64,000 nucleotides of DNA from Sphingobacterium yanglingense (GTDB lineage Bacteria > Bacteroidota > Bacteroidia > Sphingobacteriales > Sphingobacteriaceae): assembly GCF_004363245.1 (NCBI RefSeq), contig NZ_SNYV01000011.1, forward strand, positions 124,001 to 188,000, given 5' to 3'. This document shows positions 34,007-43,747 of the stretch, one piece after another. Numbering within the stretch: position 1 is the first letter of the stretch; every line of letters starts with the position of its first letter. A program made the translations under genes and the position numbers. Below the pieces are notes generated by a model, which ran no database searches, had not been told where the DNA came from, and saw nothing but the letters and a program-made list of their open reading frames with translations.

Positions 34007-35155
34007 TCAATTGTTGTTTGTTATGATTAGTTTCTTCTTTACAGATTTATCGTCCAATAGAACTTTAATTTCTCCTGTCATTTCCAAGATCTCAATTGCC
34101 TTTTGCAGGTCTTCTTTACGGGATATCCTGCCACCAAATGTGAGCTGTGCTACACTAGGGTCTACGGCAATTTCTACATCATACCACCTCGATAGGCGTT
34201 TAGCCAATACATCGAGACTTTCATTCTCAAATTTGTAATATCCCGATGTCCAATCTATGGAAGCAGACCGTTCTATGGAGTTGAATGTCAGTTCTCCTTT
34301 TTTATTATCTAATGTTACTTTTTGACCAGGTTTTAGGATAATGGATTCTCGTTTCCCGGATAATGCCTGAAGTTCGACCGATCCTTCGAGCAATGTTGTA
34401 TTACTGAAAGAATCACCGTCGTAGGCAAAAACATTGAAATTAGTTCCCAGAACCTTGATTTTTTGCCCTCGACTGTTTACAATAAAGGGACTTTTCTCTC
34501 CTTGCTTATTAAGTAGCCTGTTGACTTCAAAGTAAGCTTCTCCATTGAGCGTAACGATGCGATTCTCATTCGAGAAGTCACTTTTAAACACTAGAATAGA
34601 GCCAGCATTTAGGTGTACCTTCGTGCTGTCAGGCAGTATAAATCTGTATTGACTGGCAGGGGGAGTGACTATTTTGACTTCCTGTGGAATAGCTGTTGAT
34701 AGGCTGCTGTAGTATATTTCCCCGTTATTGTTGCGCTCTATAGACATTCCGTTGAGACTCGCCTTTTCGCCCAATTCTAGCCCAGATAGGTTCAGGCTGT
34801 CCCCGCTAGAGGTCAGGATGTACGCCTTTTCTTGATCCAGTAATACAATTTTTTCTACGATAGCAGGAGCTTTTCTCAAGTAGCGTATGCCAAATAGCAA
34901 GGATACAGCTACAGCGATAGAAGCAGCTACCGTATACGGACTTTGATACCATTTAACAGTTTTAACTTTCGTCTGATCGAATAGTTTCAATTTTATTGTA
35001 TCCAGATTATGTGCGAATGTGGCTTCATCCAGTTCTTCCGAAGTAGCACTCAAACCCTCATACCAAGTTTCTACCAGCTTCTTTTCCGAGGCTGTACAGC
35101 TACCTTCTAGATACTTTTTCAAAAGAAGATTACTTAATTTCGTATTACGCTTCAT
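34007..35155 (-). CDS. FecR-family anti-sigma factor
   Basis: 382 residues. A cytoplasmic N-terminal part (LLLKKYLEGSCTASEKKLVETWY) precedes one membrane segment (about 73-92, VAASIAVAVSLLFGIRYL) and the periplasmic FecR domain (PPASQYRFILPDSTKVHLNAGSIL, YFEVNR, KVLGTNFNVFAY, LLEGSVEL) with a DUF4974 C-terminal domain (ERSASIDWTSGYYKFENESLDVLAKRLSRWYDVEI). It holds the ECF sigma factor encoded upstream at the membrane and receives the signal from the STN domain of the receptor downstream. Confidence 0.92.
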   Translation of the reverse strand: MKRNTKLSNLLLKKYLEGSCTASEKKLVETWYEGLSATSEELDEATFAHNLDTIKLKLFDQTKVKTVKWYQSPYTVAASIAVAVSLLFGIRYLRKAPAIVEKIVLLDQEKAYILTSSGDSLNLSGLELGEKASLNGMSIERNNNGEIYYSSLSTAIPQEVKIVTPPASQYRFILPDSTKVHLNAGSILVFKSDFSNENRIVTLNGEAYFEVNRLLNKQGEKSPFIVNSRGQKIKVLGTNFNVFAYDGDSFSNTTLLEGSVELQALSGKRESIILKPGQKVTLDNKKGELTFNSIERSASIDWTSGYYKFENESLDVLAKRLSRWYDVEIAVDPSVAQLTFGGRISRKEDLQKAIEILEMTGEIKVLLDDKSVKKKLIITNNN

Positions 35156-35250
35156 AAATCTATGGGGCTACAGTGGTCCCTTTAGTATAGTAGTCTTTTA
35201 TAAAGGGGAGAGGGGGTAGAAAAAAAATAAAAAAATGTTATTTGTCTCTA

Positions 35251-35838
35251 CTATCGATAGTGGGACAGTGTGATTAAGATCAACAGAAGAAGTGTAACCC
35301 CTAGGTGTATACGTAATCTTCTGAGAGCTTGTTTTATATGCGAACGTACCGTATCTGTTGTAATCCCCATTTTTGCAGCGATCTCTTCATGACTAAGATG
35401 CTGCTCCCGGCTCATTAGATAGACCATGCGCATTTTTTCGGGCAATCGACGCACCTCTTCATTTATTAGCTGTTCCAGTAGTGTGCTACGCACCTGATGG
35501 TCAGTACCAATGTAGTCCTTCTGTAAGAGGTAAAGGTAGTTCTCAAGCAATTTTTCCGTTTTACTTTTTTTTGAGATATGATCGATGATTACATAGCGCA
35601 GTGACTGGAAAAGGTACGCCTTCAGATTATTAATGTTTGCTTTCTCTCGGTTTTCCCAAAGGCTGAGAAATATATCGTGAATTATATCATTGCATAGATC
35701 GGAGTCAGCGAGTCGCTTAAAGGATGTTCTGTAAAGAATAGCACTATACTTCTCATATATGGAGTTAAAAGCAGTCCTTTCCGAACGCTTTAGTCCCGAT
35801 AAAAGCTCCATGTCAATGCTGAGGTCCTGCGTTTCCAA
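35251..35838 (-). CDS. ECF RNA polymerase sigma factor
   Basis: 195 residues. Region 2 (FNSIYEKYSAILYRTSFKRL, DLCNDIIHDIFLSLWENR) and region 4 (LPEKMRMVYLMSREQHLSHEEIAAKMGITTDTVRSHIKQALRRLR) are clear. A hydrophobic C-terminal tail (LGVTLLLLILITLSHYR) is common in the Bacteroidota sigma-70/FecR subgroup. It stands 95 bases upstream of the FecR gene and is the head of the operon that ends with TlpA at 27360. Confidence 0.92.
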   Translation of the reverse strand: METQDLSIDMELLSGLKRSERTAFNSIYEKYSAILYRTSFKRLADSDLCNDIIHDIFLSLWENREKANINNLKAYLFQSLRYVIIDHISKKSKTEKLLENYLYLLQKDYIGTDHQVRSTLLEQLINEEVRRLPEKMRMVYLMSREQHLSHEEIAAKMGITTDTVRSHIKQALRRLRIHLGVTLLLLILITLSHYR

Positions 35839-36128
35839 TGGTTAGTGATTAAAATCTTACAGTTAGTTTTGACAAATATACAAGAGTTCTCTAGATTTTA
35901 GAGAGGAGGTGTGTTTTTTTAGCAATGTGAGTGCACCGATTTAGTTTCAGGTATATGCATTAGGAAGTATACGTAGGAAGGATTCCACTCCTTATTACAA
36001 TCATTTCGAAATGTTCATCCGAAATCTAAAAAAACACGTACCATGCTAACACAATTTTACTGTTTAGTCGTTATTAATATAGACAGGTGTTCTGTTAGAT
36101 TTATTTAACACAGCTTTAAAATGTAATT
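35839..36128. other. Gene-free gap between the sigma and lactonase genes
   Basis: 290 AT-rich bases between two divergent genes. No reading frame, repeat, terminator or clear TAnnTTTG element was recognised, though promoters for both directions must lie here. Confidence 0.5.
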
Positions 36129-36923
36129 ATGGTAAATGAAATCAGATTGTATATGTTTCAGACGGGCGTTCTGAAATGTAAAGAGAACAACATCAAAATG
36201 AACGCATCTCAAGACCCTTACGAAATTCCCGTTCCTTGGTATTTGATAACACATCCTAAAGGCAATATTATTATTGATGGAGGAAATGCGGTACAATGTG
36301 CTACTGATCCGGTAGATCATTGGGGGGATATTACACAGGTGTATTGGCCCGTTATGAAAGAATCAGAAGGGTGTGTTAATACTATTAAGCAACTAGGTAT
36401 TGACCCATCGAGTGTTAAGTATGTGATTCAATCTCATTTACATCTAGATCATACCGGGGCTGTAGGGAATTTCCCTAATGCAACACATATTGTTCAGCGA
36501 AAAGAATATGAATACGCTTTCACTCCCGATTGGTTCGCGGCAGGCGGTTATATCCGTAAAGATTTCGACAAACCAGGGCTGAAATGGCAGTTTTTAGAAC
36601 TTGATTATAACGATTCTTACGATGTATACGGTGACGGTGTAGTTCGGATTATTCCGACGCCTGGGCATTCTCCGGGACATTGTAGTTTTATGATTACACT
36701 CCCTGGTTCCGGGTCAATTATCCTAGCGGTAGACGCCGCTTATACTACGGATCATTGGGATGAAAAAGCATTGCCTGGATTTTTGGCTTCGACAGTTGAT
36801 TCTGTACGCTCTGTAAAGAAACTGCACGAATATGCTGACAAATATGATGCCTTGGTGGTTACTGGGCACGATCCTGTCAAATGGGATGAATTTAAGAAAG
36901 GTCCACATGAATTTTATAATTAA
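36129..36923 (+). CDS. Metallo-beta-lactamase-fold lactonase (AttM/BlcC/AiiB-like)
   Basis: 264 residues. The zinc motif HLHLDHTGA (about residues 102-110), a second site in TPGHSPGHCSF (about 178-188), VDAAY and TGHDP give the full dinuclear metallo-beta-lactamase ligand set (HxHxDH, H, D, H). The N-terminal region (MFQTGVLKCK, EIPVPWYLITHPKGNIIIDGGN) resembles the N-acyl-homoserine-lactonase/AttM branch. It would open a gamma-lactone ring in the cytoplasm; it has no signal peptide. It is 9 bases upstream of an alcohol dehydrogenase gene and followed by a semialdehyde dehydrogenase, which suggests gamma-butyrolactone-type catabolism and not only quorum quenching. Confidence 0.8.
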   Translation: MVNEIRLYMFQTGVLKCKENNIKMNASQDPYEIPVPWYLITHPKGNIIIDGGNAVQCATDPVDHWGDITQVYWPVMKESEGCVNTIKQLGIDPSSVKYVIQSHLHLDHTGAVGNFPNATHIVQRKEYEYAFTPDWFAAGGYIRKDFDKPGLKWQFLELDYNDSYDVYGDGVVRIIPTPGHSPGHCSFMITLPGSGSIILAVDAAYTTDHWDEKALPGFLASTVDSVRSVKKLHEYADKYDALVVTGHDPVKWDEFKKGPHEFYN

Positions 36924-36932
36924 TATCAAATT

Positions 36933-38072
36933 ATGATGAAAACAAAAGCGGCCGTCCTTCATCAGGTTGGAGGACATAAGAGGCCATATTCTGATTCGAA
37001 ACCATTGAAAATAGAAGAAATAGAACTTGGGAAACCGGGTAAAGAAGAAGTGATTGTGCAGGTCAAAGCAGCAGGACTATGTCATTCCGATTTATCTGTA
37101 ATCGATGGAAATCGGCCTAGACCTATGCCTATGGTATTAGGGCATGAAGCTGCAGGAGTTATTGTCGAATTAGGGGAAGATGTAAAGGGGTTTGAACTGG
37201 GCGACCATGTCGTTTTTGCGTTCTTGCCTTCATGTGGTCATTGCGAATACTGCATGTCGGGTAAAGCAGCGCTTTGCAACCCGGGCGCAAAAGCAAATAA
37301 TGAAGGCGTTTTGCTGAATGGAGACATCAAAATAAAGAGCCAAAGTGGCGAAACTTATCATCATCATCTTGGTGTTTCAGGGTTTGCCGGATATGCGATC
37401 GCTTCGATTTATTCGCTTGTGAAAATTGATAAGTCTTATCCTTTTGAAATAGCTGCTCTTTTCGGCTGCGCTGTGATGACAGGAGTCGGGGCGGTCGTTC
37501 ATACCGCACAAGTACATGTAGGAGAGTCTGTTTTGGTAGTCGGATTGGGAGGAGTGGGCTTGTCCGCTATTTTAGGAGCAAAGGCAGCGGGGGCCTCCAA
37601 GATAATTGCAGCAGATGTTAGCCACTCTAAACTTGATGTAGCCAAGGAGTTTGGAGCTACTCATACCATTAATTCGGGGAAGGAAGGAGCGCTTGAAGAA
37701 CTAAAACAGGAAATTACAGTAAGTGGCGTTGATAAATCGGTCGAATTTGCTGGAGCTATGCCTGCACTGGACTTTGCCTTCAATGCAACCAAAAAAGGCG
37801 GGGTCACTGTAACTGGAGCATTACCCCATCCAGATGCGCGCCTGAGTCTTAACCCTTTGACTTTGGTTGGACAAGAAAAGTCCTTGAAGGGTTGTTACCT
37901 AGGTAGCTGTGTACCTTCTATCGATATACCAAACTTTTTAGAACTGTACAAAAACGGGAATCTTCCGGTTGATAAGCTTATCACACATCGCCTAAAGCTA
38001 GAGGATATAAACGAAGGTTTTGAAAGATTGGCCAGTGGGGAAGCAATCAGGCAAGTCATTATTTTTGATTAA
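36933..38072 (+). CDS. Zinc-dependent alcohol dehydrogenase (class III-like MDR)
   Basis: 379 residues (a start at 36936 is equally possible). The catalytic zinc ligands are visible as Cys50 and His71/Glu72 (GHEAAG). The structural zinc cysteines are Cys101, 104, 107 and 115, spaced C-x2-C-x2-C-x7-C. The Rossmann motif is GLGGVG (about 205). It should oxidise an alcohol to an aldehyde with NAD(H). Placed between a lactonase and a semialdehyde dehydrogenase, oxidation of 4-hydroxybutyrate to succinic semialdehyde is the inferred reaction. The next gene begins 13 bases after its stop. Confidence 0.85.
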   Translation: MMKTKAAVLHQVGGHKRPYSDSKPLKIEEIELGKPGKEEVIVQVKAAGLCHSDLSVIDGNRPRPMPMVLGHEAAGVIVELGEDVKGFELGDHVVFAFLPSCGHCEYCMSGKAALCNPGAKANNEGVLLNGDIKIKSQSGETYHHHLGVSGFAGYAIASIYSLVKIDKSYPFEIAALFGCAVMTGVGAVVHTAQVHVGESVLVVGLGGVGLSAILGAKAAGASKIIAADVSHSKLDVAKEFGATHTINSGKEGALEELKQEITVSGVDKSVEFAGAMPALDFAFNATKKGGVTVTGALPHPDARLSLNPLTLVGQEKSLKGCYLGSCVPSIDIPNFLELYKNGNLPVDKLITHRLKLEDINEGFERLASGEAIRQVIIFD

Positions 38073-38085
38073 ATTCACCTCCAAA

Positions 38086-39531
38086 ATGAATACGTACAAA
38101 GAATTATTATTTGATAGATCCTTCGTCAATGGAGAATGGGTAAATCAGGGGACGGCTAGATTTGAAGTTAAAAATCCTTTTGATTTATCTGTTATCGGAG
38201 AAGTCCATGACGAAGATAGAAGTTTTGTTGCCAAAGCGATTGATGTCGCTCATGCCGCTTTTAGGATGTGGAAATCGAAATCGGCCAAAGAGCGAAGTGC
38301 TATCCTGTTAAAATGGTTTGACCTTATTCATCAGCACAAAGAAGAGCTAGCCCAGATCATGACCCTAGAAAGCGGTAAACCGCTAGGCGAGAGCAGAGGC
38401 GAAATAGATTATGGTGCTGCATACATCCAATGGTTTGCCGAAGAAGCCAAACGAAATTATGGAGATGTCATCCCAGGGTTTACTGCAGATAAGCGTATAA
38501 TAACACTCAAAGAACCCGTCGGTGTTGTTGGTGCCATTACTCCCTGGAATTTTCCGCTAGCGATGATAACCCGTAAAATTGCACCAGCTCTTGCTGTAGG
38601 TTGTACGGTTGTTGTTCGTCCTAGTGAGGAAACACCCTTTACTGCACTTGCCATAAATTATCTGGCCGATTTAGCTGGATTCCCTAAAGGGGTGTATAAT
38701 ACCGTTGTCGGAACAGATGCTTCCGAAATGGGAAAAGAGCTTTGTGAAAACAAAAAAGTCGCTAAAATATCCTTTACGGGATCCACAGCAGTTGGGAAGA
38801 TATTGATGACGCAAAGTGCCAGTACACTCAAAAAAATGAGTTTGGAGCTCGGAGGAAATGCACCGCTTATCGTCTTTGATGATGCAGATGTAGATCTGGC
38901 AGTAAAAGGAGCCATAGCCGGAAAATTTCGATTTGCGGGCCAGACCTGTGTCTGTGTCAACCGAATTTTGGTTCAGGAAGGAATCCACGATTTGTTTGTT
39001 AAAAAATTTACAGATGCCGTCAAAAAACTGAAACTTGGGAGTGGGCTGGATTCCGAAGTCAACATTGGACCACTTATCAATCAAAGAGCCATCCGACGGA
39101 TGGAAGACATGACACAAGATGCGCTAGCAAAAGGTGGTAGTGTCGTAGCAGGGGGGAATTCCCTAGCACCTCAGTTTTTTGAACCTACGATTGTCGTCAA
39201 TGCAAATGAGTCTATGGAATTTGCTCAAAATGAAATCTTTGGCCCTATTGCACCGATATTCAAATTCAAAACAGAGCAGGATGCCGTACGAATGGCTAAT
39301 GATACTATTTACGGATTGGCGAGTTATTTTTATACAAACGATCTAAACAGAAGCTGGCGAGTTCGTGAACAGTTGGAATACGGTATTGTCGGCATCAATG
39401 AAGGGCTTATTTCCTCCGAAGTTGTTCCTTTTGGAGGTGTTAAAGAGTCCGGACAAGGTCGTGAGGGGTCTAAGTACGGATTAGACAGTTATGTAGATAT
39501 AAAGTACGTCTGTATCGGTAATGTTAGTTAG
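38086..39531 (+). CDS. NAD(P)-dependent succinate-semialdehyde-type dehydrogenase (GabD/AttK-like)
   Basis: 481 residues from the ATG at 38086; an upstream frame start at 38020 lies inside the dehydrogenase gene. Aldehyde dehydrogenase motifs: TPWNFPLAMITRKIAPALAVGC, LELGGNAPLIVFDDAD (general base Glu, about 252) and the nucleophile in FAGQTCVCVNR (Cys about 288). ESGQGREGSKYGLDSYVDIKYVC at the end is typical of the GabD/SSADH group. It oxidises a semialdehyde such as succinic semialdehyde to the acid, which would feed the TCA cycle as succinate. It is the last gene of a tight three-gene unit. Confidence 0.88.
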   Translation: MNTYKELLFDRSFVNGEWVNQGTARFEVKNPFDLSVIGEVHDEDRSFVAKAIDVAHAAFRMWKSKSAKERSAILLKWFDLIHQHKEELAQIMTLESGKPLGESRGEIDYGAAYIQWFAEEAKRNYGDVIPGFTADKRIITLKEPVGVVGAITPWNFPLAMITRKIAPALAVGCTVVVRPSEETPFTALAINYLADLAGFPKGVYNTVVGTDASEMGKELCENKKVAKISFTGSTAVGKILMTQSASTLKKMSLELGGNAPLIVFDDADVDLAVKGAIAGKFRFAGQTCVCVNRILVQEGIHDLFVKKFTDAVKKLKLGSGLDSEVNIGPLINQRAIRRMEDMTQDALAKGGSVVAGGNSLAPQFFEPTIVVNANESMEFAQNEIFGPIAPIFKFKTEQDAVRMANDTIYGLASYFYTNDLNRSWRVREQLEYGIVGINEGLISSEVVPFGGVKESGQGREGSKYGLDSYVDIKYVCIGNVS

Positions 39532-39556
39532 CTCTTATGGATTTCTGTAGTACCAG

Positions 39557-39964
39557 TTAGATTAGGCTCTCCTTTTTATTTTTCCTAAGGAGACCAGAAA
39601 TCAATACTACAGCATAGGCAAACATAAGCCAGGCGCCAAAGGTTTTACTATATATCCCAGGCATATTCGGAAATACTATTTCAAAAAACTGTATACAAAG
39701 GCTGTCCATTAGCATACCCGGTAAAACCATAATGACGGCAGATTTTATACTTTCGAGATTGCCTAACTTAAATTTGTTAAACAGCCAGGTAGAGAGGAAA
39801 CCTAGTGCCGGTATGAGTAGGATGTAAAGACCGACCATTACTGGCACATTTTCCACAATGAAAAAATGATGGCCCGCTATCCTAAATAATGCTGTTGCCG
39901 ACAGCCATACCAAAAAGCCTACGATGAAACTAACAAACAGATAATTTCCTTTACGTGTTTTCAT
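39557..39964 (-). CDS. DUF5367 small membrane protein
   Basis: 135 residues from the ATG at 39964 (a longer frame to 40003 adds a weak leader). Four membrane segments and the DUF5367 landmarks FLVWLSATALFRIAGHHFF, PGMLMDSLCIQFF and FPNMPGIYSKTFGAWLMFAYAVVLISGLL are visible. The family has no known function. The gene is convergent with the dehydrogenase operon, 25 bases away. Confidence 0.75.
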   Translation of the reverse strand: MKTRKGNYLFVSFIVGFLVWLSATALFRIAGHHFFIVENVPVMVGLYILLIPALGFLSTWLFNKFKLGNLESIKSAVIMVLPGMLMDSLCIQFFEIVFPNMPGIYSKTFGAWLMFAYAVVLISGLLRKNKKESLI

Positions 39965-40350
39965 TACTAATGAGTTAATTTTCAATTGAAATGTCAGACT
40001 CAAACATACATAAGTTCGCCTTTACAGGCAATATAATTGCATTATAATATAACAGCGATTTTTGTAGCTTTTTCTCATCCACTTAGATTCTTTTATAGAG
40101 AAAATAGATTAAAAAATACCTCTTCCGGTTGGCTTTATAAGGCATCTGTAAGCTACATTCCATTTAGCCACTATTTTATCTTTGTGTAGGTAAAGCCATT
40201 GTTTTGTAAGAGTAGGTCGGTTTACTTTTTATGTTTCTTAACCATTTATTGTTTTGTGTAACCGAATTGTAGGTTCTGTTGTCCAATAGTCAGAAAGATC
40301 TCAGAAGAATATGAGCATTGATCGGATATTACAGATATATAAGCAAATAG
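39965..40350. other. Intergenic region with a candidate receptor promoter
   Basis: 386 bases between the divergent DUF5367 and TonB-receptor genes. TATCTTTG at 40177-40184 fits the TAnnTTTG -7 element on the + strand, about 165 bases before the receptor start. No -33 element or terminator was recognised, and no gene. Confidence 0.35.
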
Positions 40351-42771
40351 ATGGATACTAGTAAAATTAAACTGACTGGACTTTTGATAAACATTTACCT
40401 CTTGTTGTTTTGTGGGGGGACTTTTTGTCAAGAAAAGGTCGAGAATAGGATAGAAGAAAGGAATAGTACGACTATTGTCGGCTGTACGATTGATTCTTCA
40501 CAGCGGCCAGTGGCCTATAGTACGGTCAGACTATACCGCTCAGGTAGACTACTTGGGACAGTTGTAGGTGACCACTTTGGTGCGTTTATTCTCACTATAT
40601 CAGAGATTCAGGAAACCGATTCCTTAAAAATATCCAAAGTAGGATACAGAACCCGGCAGGTGAGCATAAACGAGGAAATCGATGATGATCTTTTTAAAGT
40701 TGTCATGGTGCCCGAAGATAATATTATGGAAGCGGTAGAAGTTATAGGTCAGAGAAGTCCCTATCAACGTTTGGCCGATAGAACGGTGGTACATGTCGAA
40801 GGAAGCATACTTGAAAGCGGTCTTTCCACTTTGGACTTACTACAACGTTCACCAGGCCTTTGGGTGGACCACAATGGAGGTATTAAGATCCGGGGTAATC
40901 AAGGAGTGCTAGTTATGATCAATGATATCGTTCAGCGTATGTCATCCGACGAACTAGCCGAATATCTACGGATGTTGCCATCTGAAAGTATTAAGAAAAT
41001 TGAAATCATTCCCAATCCAGGTGCAGAATACGAGGCACAAGGGAGTGGAGGTATTGTTCGGATACAGCTCAAAAGAGGAGTAAACGATGGTGTAAAGGTG
41101 CAGTTATTGGGGCGTTACAAACAGCAGGTACACGATCCCTACATTAATGGAGGTACGTTGTACGAGTATAAGAACCGAAAATTTTTCCTGTCAGGTGCTA
41201 TTGCCTATAAGCTTGACAAACAGCGATATTCCAGTAATCATCAGATATCATATCCAGATTTATCAGCATATAAGTCTGATACCAAAAGGTTTCGTGATAT
41301 CAAGGGGTATAACGCCCGCATTACCAGTAGCTACGATATTAGTGATCGGCAATCTGTCGCATTGCAATCAACCTGGGCACTTTCACGTTCTGATCAGACA
41401 TTTTATACCTACAACACACATTTTCTCAAACAAGATACGCTCAACAAGATCAGCTATAACCACTGGCTTAATAAACCCTTTATGCTCAACACCACTTTAA
41501 ATTATAGCCTTGTTTTAGATACATTAGCGTCTACTTTAAAATTTAGTGCAGATCACCTCTTTAGCGACAATAAAGAGTCGAATGAATATCGTATCATATC
41601 GCAAGGAGCCCCCGACGTTCGGCAATACCATAATCAATCACCCAATCGGACAAATATTTATAGTGTACAGGGAGATCTTAATATCAATCATAAGGCTAAT
41701 ACCAGTTACTCATTCGGCGCTAAATTTGTGGGCACAAGTAGAGACAATATCGTAATAAGAACTGACAATATTGATGAGCAATGGGTAGAAAACCCATCAT
41801 ATAGCAGTCGGTTTAGTTATTGGGAAAACATTGTTATGGGGTACTTCACCTTTAGCAATAAGTTTGACCGATTGTCTATCAAAGGCGGACTACGTGCTGA
41901 GCAGACCTTCGTTCGTGGATTATCACACACGAGCTCTCAAGAAGTAAGACGAGATTATCTCAACCTTTTTCCTTCAGCTTTCTTTTTATATGAAATTGGA
42001 AATAGATCAAGCTCATTACACTTCAACTATGCCAAGCGTTTGCGTCGTCCATCTTTCAAAGATCTTAATCCCTATACCTTACAGATTGATGATTTCATCC
42101 TCATTCAGGGTAATGAAAATCTTATTCCAGAATATGTACATCGCTTAGAAGCAGGTATCTCTTTCAAAAATGGTATCAATGTGGATTTATTTTATTCCAA
42201 TACACAAAATAAGATCGTCCAGTTTTCCGAAAGTATCGGAAATCAGATGATAAAACATAAAAGCATAAATTTCAAGAGCGGTACGGATTATGGGATCAAT
42301 ACATTTATACCAGTCAAGATCAGTCGATTATGGAATATTCAAAATAATATATCTTATTATCATTCAGCGTTTAGCTACCAAGAGATTGAACGGTCTCAAG
42401 CGGTATTTGAAGCAGGAATATCTAATTTTTTAAAAATACCAAAGTGGTTTGATTCAAATATTAATCTAAGTTATCGTTCGGCCTATTATATAGGTAATAC
42501 GAAATATGCAGACCAGCTTTACAGCAGTCTGATGATCTCTCGGGCTGTATTAGGGGGCAAAGGTAAGTTATCATTTGTTATTGATGATATTTTTGATACT
42601 GCGCGGGAGCGCGAATACACCGATTATCAAGGTACTGTTATTAATTTTTATCAGAAACGCCCTACCCGGATATTCGGATTGAGTATCTCGTATACAATAC
42701 AGAAGGGTAAAAGTTTTAAGGAAAAGAAAGTATCCCAGTCTAATCAGGACGAAGCAAATAGGATAAATTAG
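40351..42771 (+). CDS. TonB-dependent receptor, outer-membrane beta-barrel (OMP_b-brl_3) family
   Basis: 806 residues. After a signal segment (to about residue 25) comes a carboxypeptidase-regulatory-like domain (IVGCTIDSSQRPVAYSTVRLYRSGRLLGTVVGDHFGAF, 42-125), a plug (LSTLDLLQRSPGLWVDHNGGIKIRGNQGVLVMIND, IKKIEIIPNPGAEYEAQGSGG) and a long barrel of the OMP_b-brl_3 type that includes RRPSFKDLNPYTLQIDDFILIQGNENL. Unlike SusC proteins it has no SusD neighbour. The ligand is unknown; members of this family are often linked to peptide or metal uptake. Confidence 0.88.
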   Translation: MDTSKIKLTGLLINIYLLLFCGGTFCQEKVENRIEERNSTTIVGCTIDSSQRPVAYSTVRLYRSGRLLGTVVGDHFGAFILTISEIQETDSLKISKVGYRTRQVSINEEIDDDLFKVVMVPEDNIMEAVEVIGQRSPYQRLADRTVVHVEGSILESGLSTLDLLQRSPGLWVDHNGGIKIRGNQGVLVMINDIVQRMSSDELAEYLRMLPSESIKKIEIIPNPGAEYEAQGSGGIVRIQLKRGVNDGVKVQLLGRYKQQVHDPYINGGTLYEYKNRKFFLSGAIAYKLDKQRYSSNHQISYPDLSAYKSDTKRFRDIKGYNARITSSYDISDRQSVALQSTWALSRSDQTFYTYNTHFLKQDTLNKISYNHWLNKPFMLNTTLNYSLVLDTLASTLKFSADHLFSDNKESNEYRIISQGAPDVRQYHNQSPNRTNIYSVQGDLNINHKANTSYSFGAKFVGTSRDNIVIRTDNIDEQWVENPSYSSRFSYWENIVMGYFTFSNKFDRLSIKGGLRAEQTFVRGLSHTSSQEVRRDYLNLFPSAFFLYEIGNRSSSLHFNYAKRLRRPSFKDLNPYTLQIDDFILIQGNENLIPEYVHRLEAGISFKNGINVDLFYSNTQNKIVQFSESIGNQMIKHKSINFKSGTDYGINTFIPVKISRLWNIQNNISYYHSAFSYQEIERSQAVFEAGISNFLKIPKWFDSNINLSYRSAYYIGNTKYADQLYSSLMISRAVLGGKGKLSFVIDDIFDTAREREYTDYQGTVINFYQKRPTRIFGLSISYTIQKGKSFKEKKVSQSNQDEANRIN

Positions 42772-42913
42772 ACGCTAAGATTGAATTTTATACAGTGAAG
42801 TATTTCATGTTTTTAACTTTTTAATTATACATTTAGCGTCAGCTAGAATACGGAGACTTCTTTGTAAAGCTATTTCGTGTTAGTTGTAAGCGTTAATATA
42901 ATATCGAGCATAA

Positions 42914-43513
42914 ATGAAGAAAGGTAAATACCTCATTATAGGAATATTGATACTTGTAGTAGTAATGGCAGTTGGATTTTTTATATTTCTTGGTGCACTA
43001 AGTGGTATGGGCAATCCTACAGGAGGACGGGGGCCGGATTACCCTTATTTTATCACGACCGAACCTACAAGTGTTAAAAATATTATCGTGCCGAAAGGAA
43101 CAAAACTGACCTACGAAGAGCAGTTCTTCAAGGAGGGCCAGCAAGATAGAATAATGAACGAAAAAGAGCTTATCTATATAGAACTGCCAGAAGGTCAGAC
43201 GATAGATTGGGGCGGTGTTCCGGTATATATGTTTGTCAAGTTTTTTAATCCTGAAATGCTTGGGTTCTCTGTATATGCAGATTTTGACAAGTTAAGCGAC
43301 GACAAAAAAACGAAGTTTTCAGAGCTCTGGCAAAGTTGCCAGAGTGACTTAGGTGTTCTAGTGGAAAATACAAATGACTGGACCTTTAGTACCCCAAATA
43401 TTGTTGATATTACCAGTTGTGGGGTGAATTATCAGCGCTATTTCAAGGAGGATAGGAGACAACAACAGTTTTTAGATTCATTATATAGAGAGTTCAAAGA
43501 AATCAAATTTTAG
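42914..43513 (+). CDS. Unassigned membrane-anchored protein, 199 aa
   Basis: One N-terminal membrane segment (residues 6-30, LIIGILILVVVMAVGFFIFLGAL) is followed by a periplasmic or extracellular domain with conserved-looking phrases IVPKGTKLTYEEQFFKEGQQ and IDWGGVPVYMFVKFFNPEMLGFSVYADF, and two cysteines (CQSD, SCGVNYQR) that could pair. No domain family was recognised. It is a separate gene between the receptor and the 43748 gene. Confidence 0.65.
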   Translation: MKKGKYLIIGILILVVVMAVGFFIFLGALSGMGNPTGGRGPDYPYFITTEPTSVKNIIVPKGTKLTYEEQFFKEGQQDRIMNEKELIYIELPEGQTIDWGGVPVYMFVKFFNPEMLGFSVYADFDKLSDDKKTKFSELWQSCQSDLGVLVENTNDWTFSTPNIVDITSCGVNYQRYFKEDRRQQQFLDSLYREFKEIKF

Positions 43514-43747
43514 TTGTCCCAACTTTTATTGTAGAATTTCTAAATGCTTTGCAAAAAGTAGAGCAGAAAGAGGTAGGGCACATTCTGCTTCATCAAGTGC
43601 GCTTTTGGGTGGCATAGGTCAAGTCATCCTAGCTTGCCAATGGCCTTTGTTTTAATATAGGATACCCACAATTTGCATAGATTATCTTATTATTGTAGTA
43701 GCTCTATTTCGGTATTACTTAGAGACACTACTAGTATTAGAAAAACT

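Noticed and set aside
36933..38072. Reading the zinc dehydrogenase as a formaldehyde dehydrogenase (class III) in a detoxification operon
   Set aside because: The sequence fits class III-like MDR enzymes, but the lactonase and semialdehyde dehydrogenase neighbours make the lactone pathway the simpler reading. It was kept as an alternative only.
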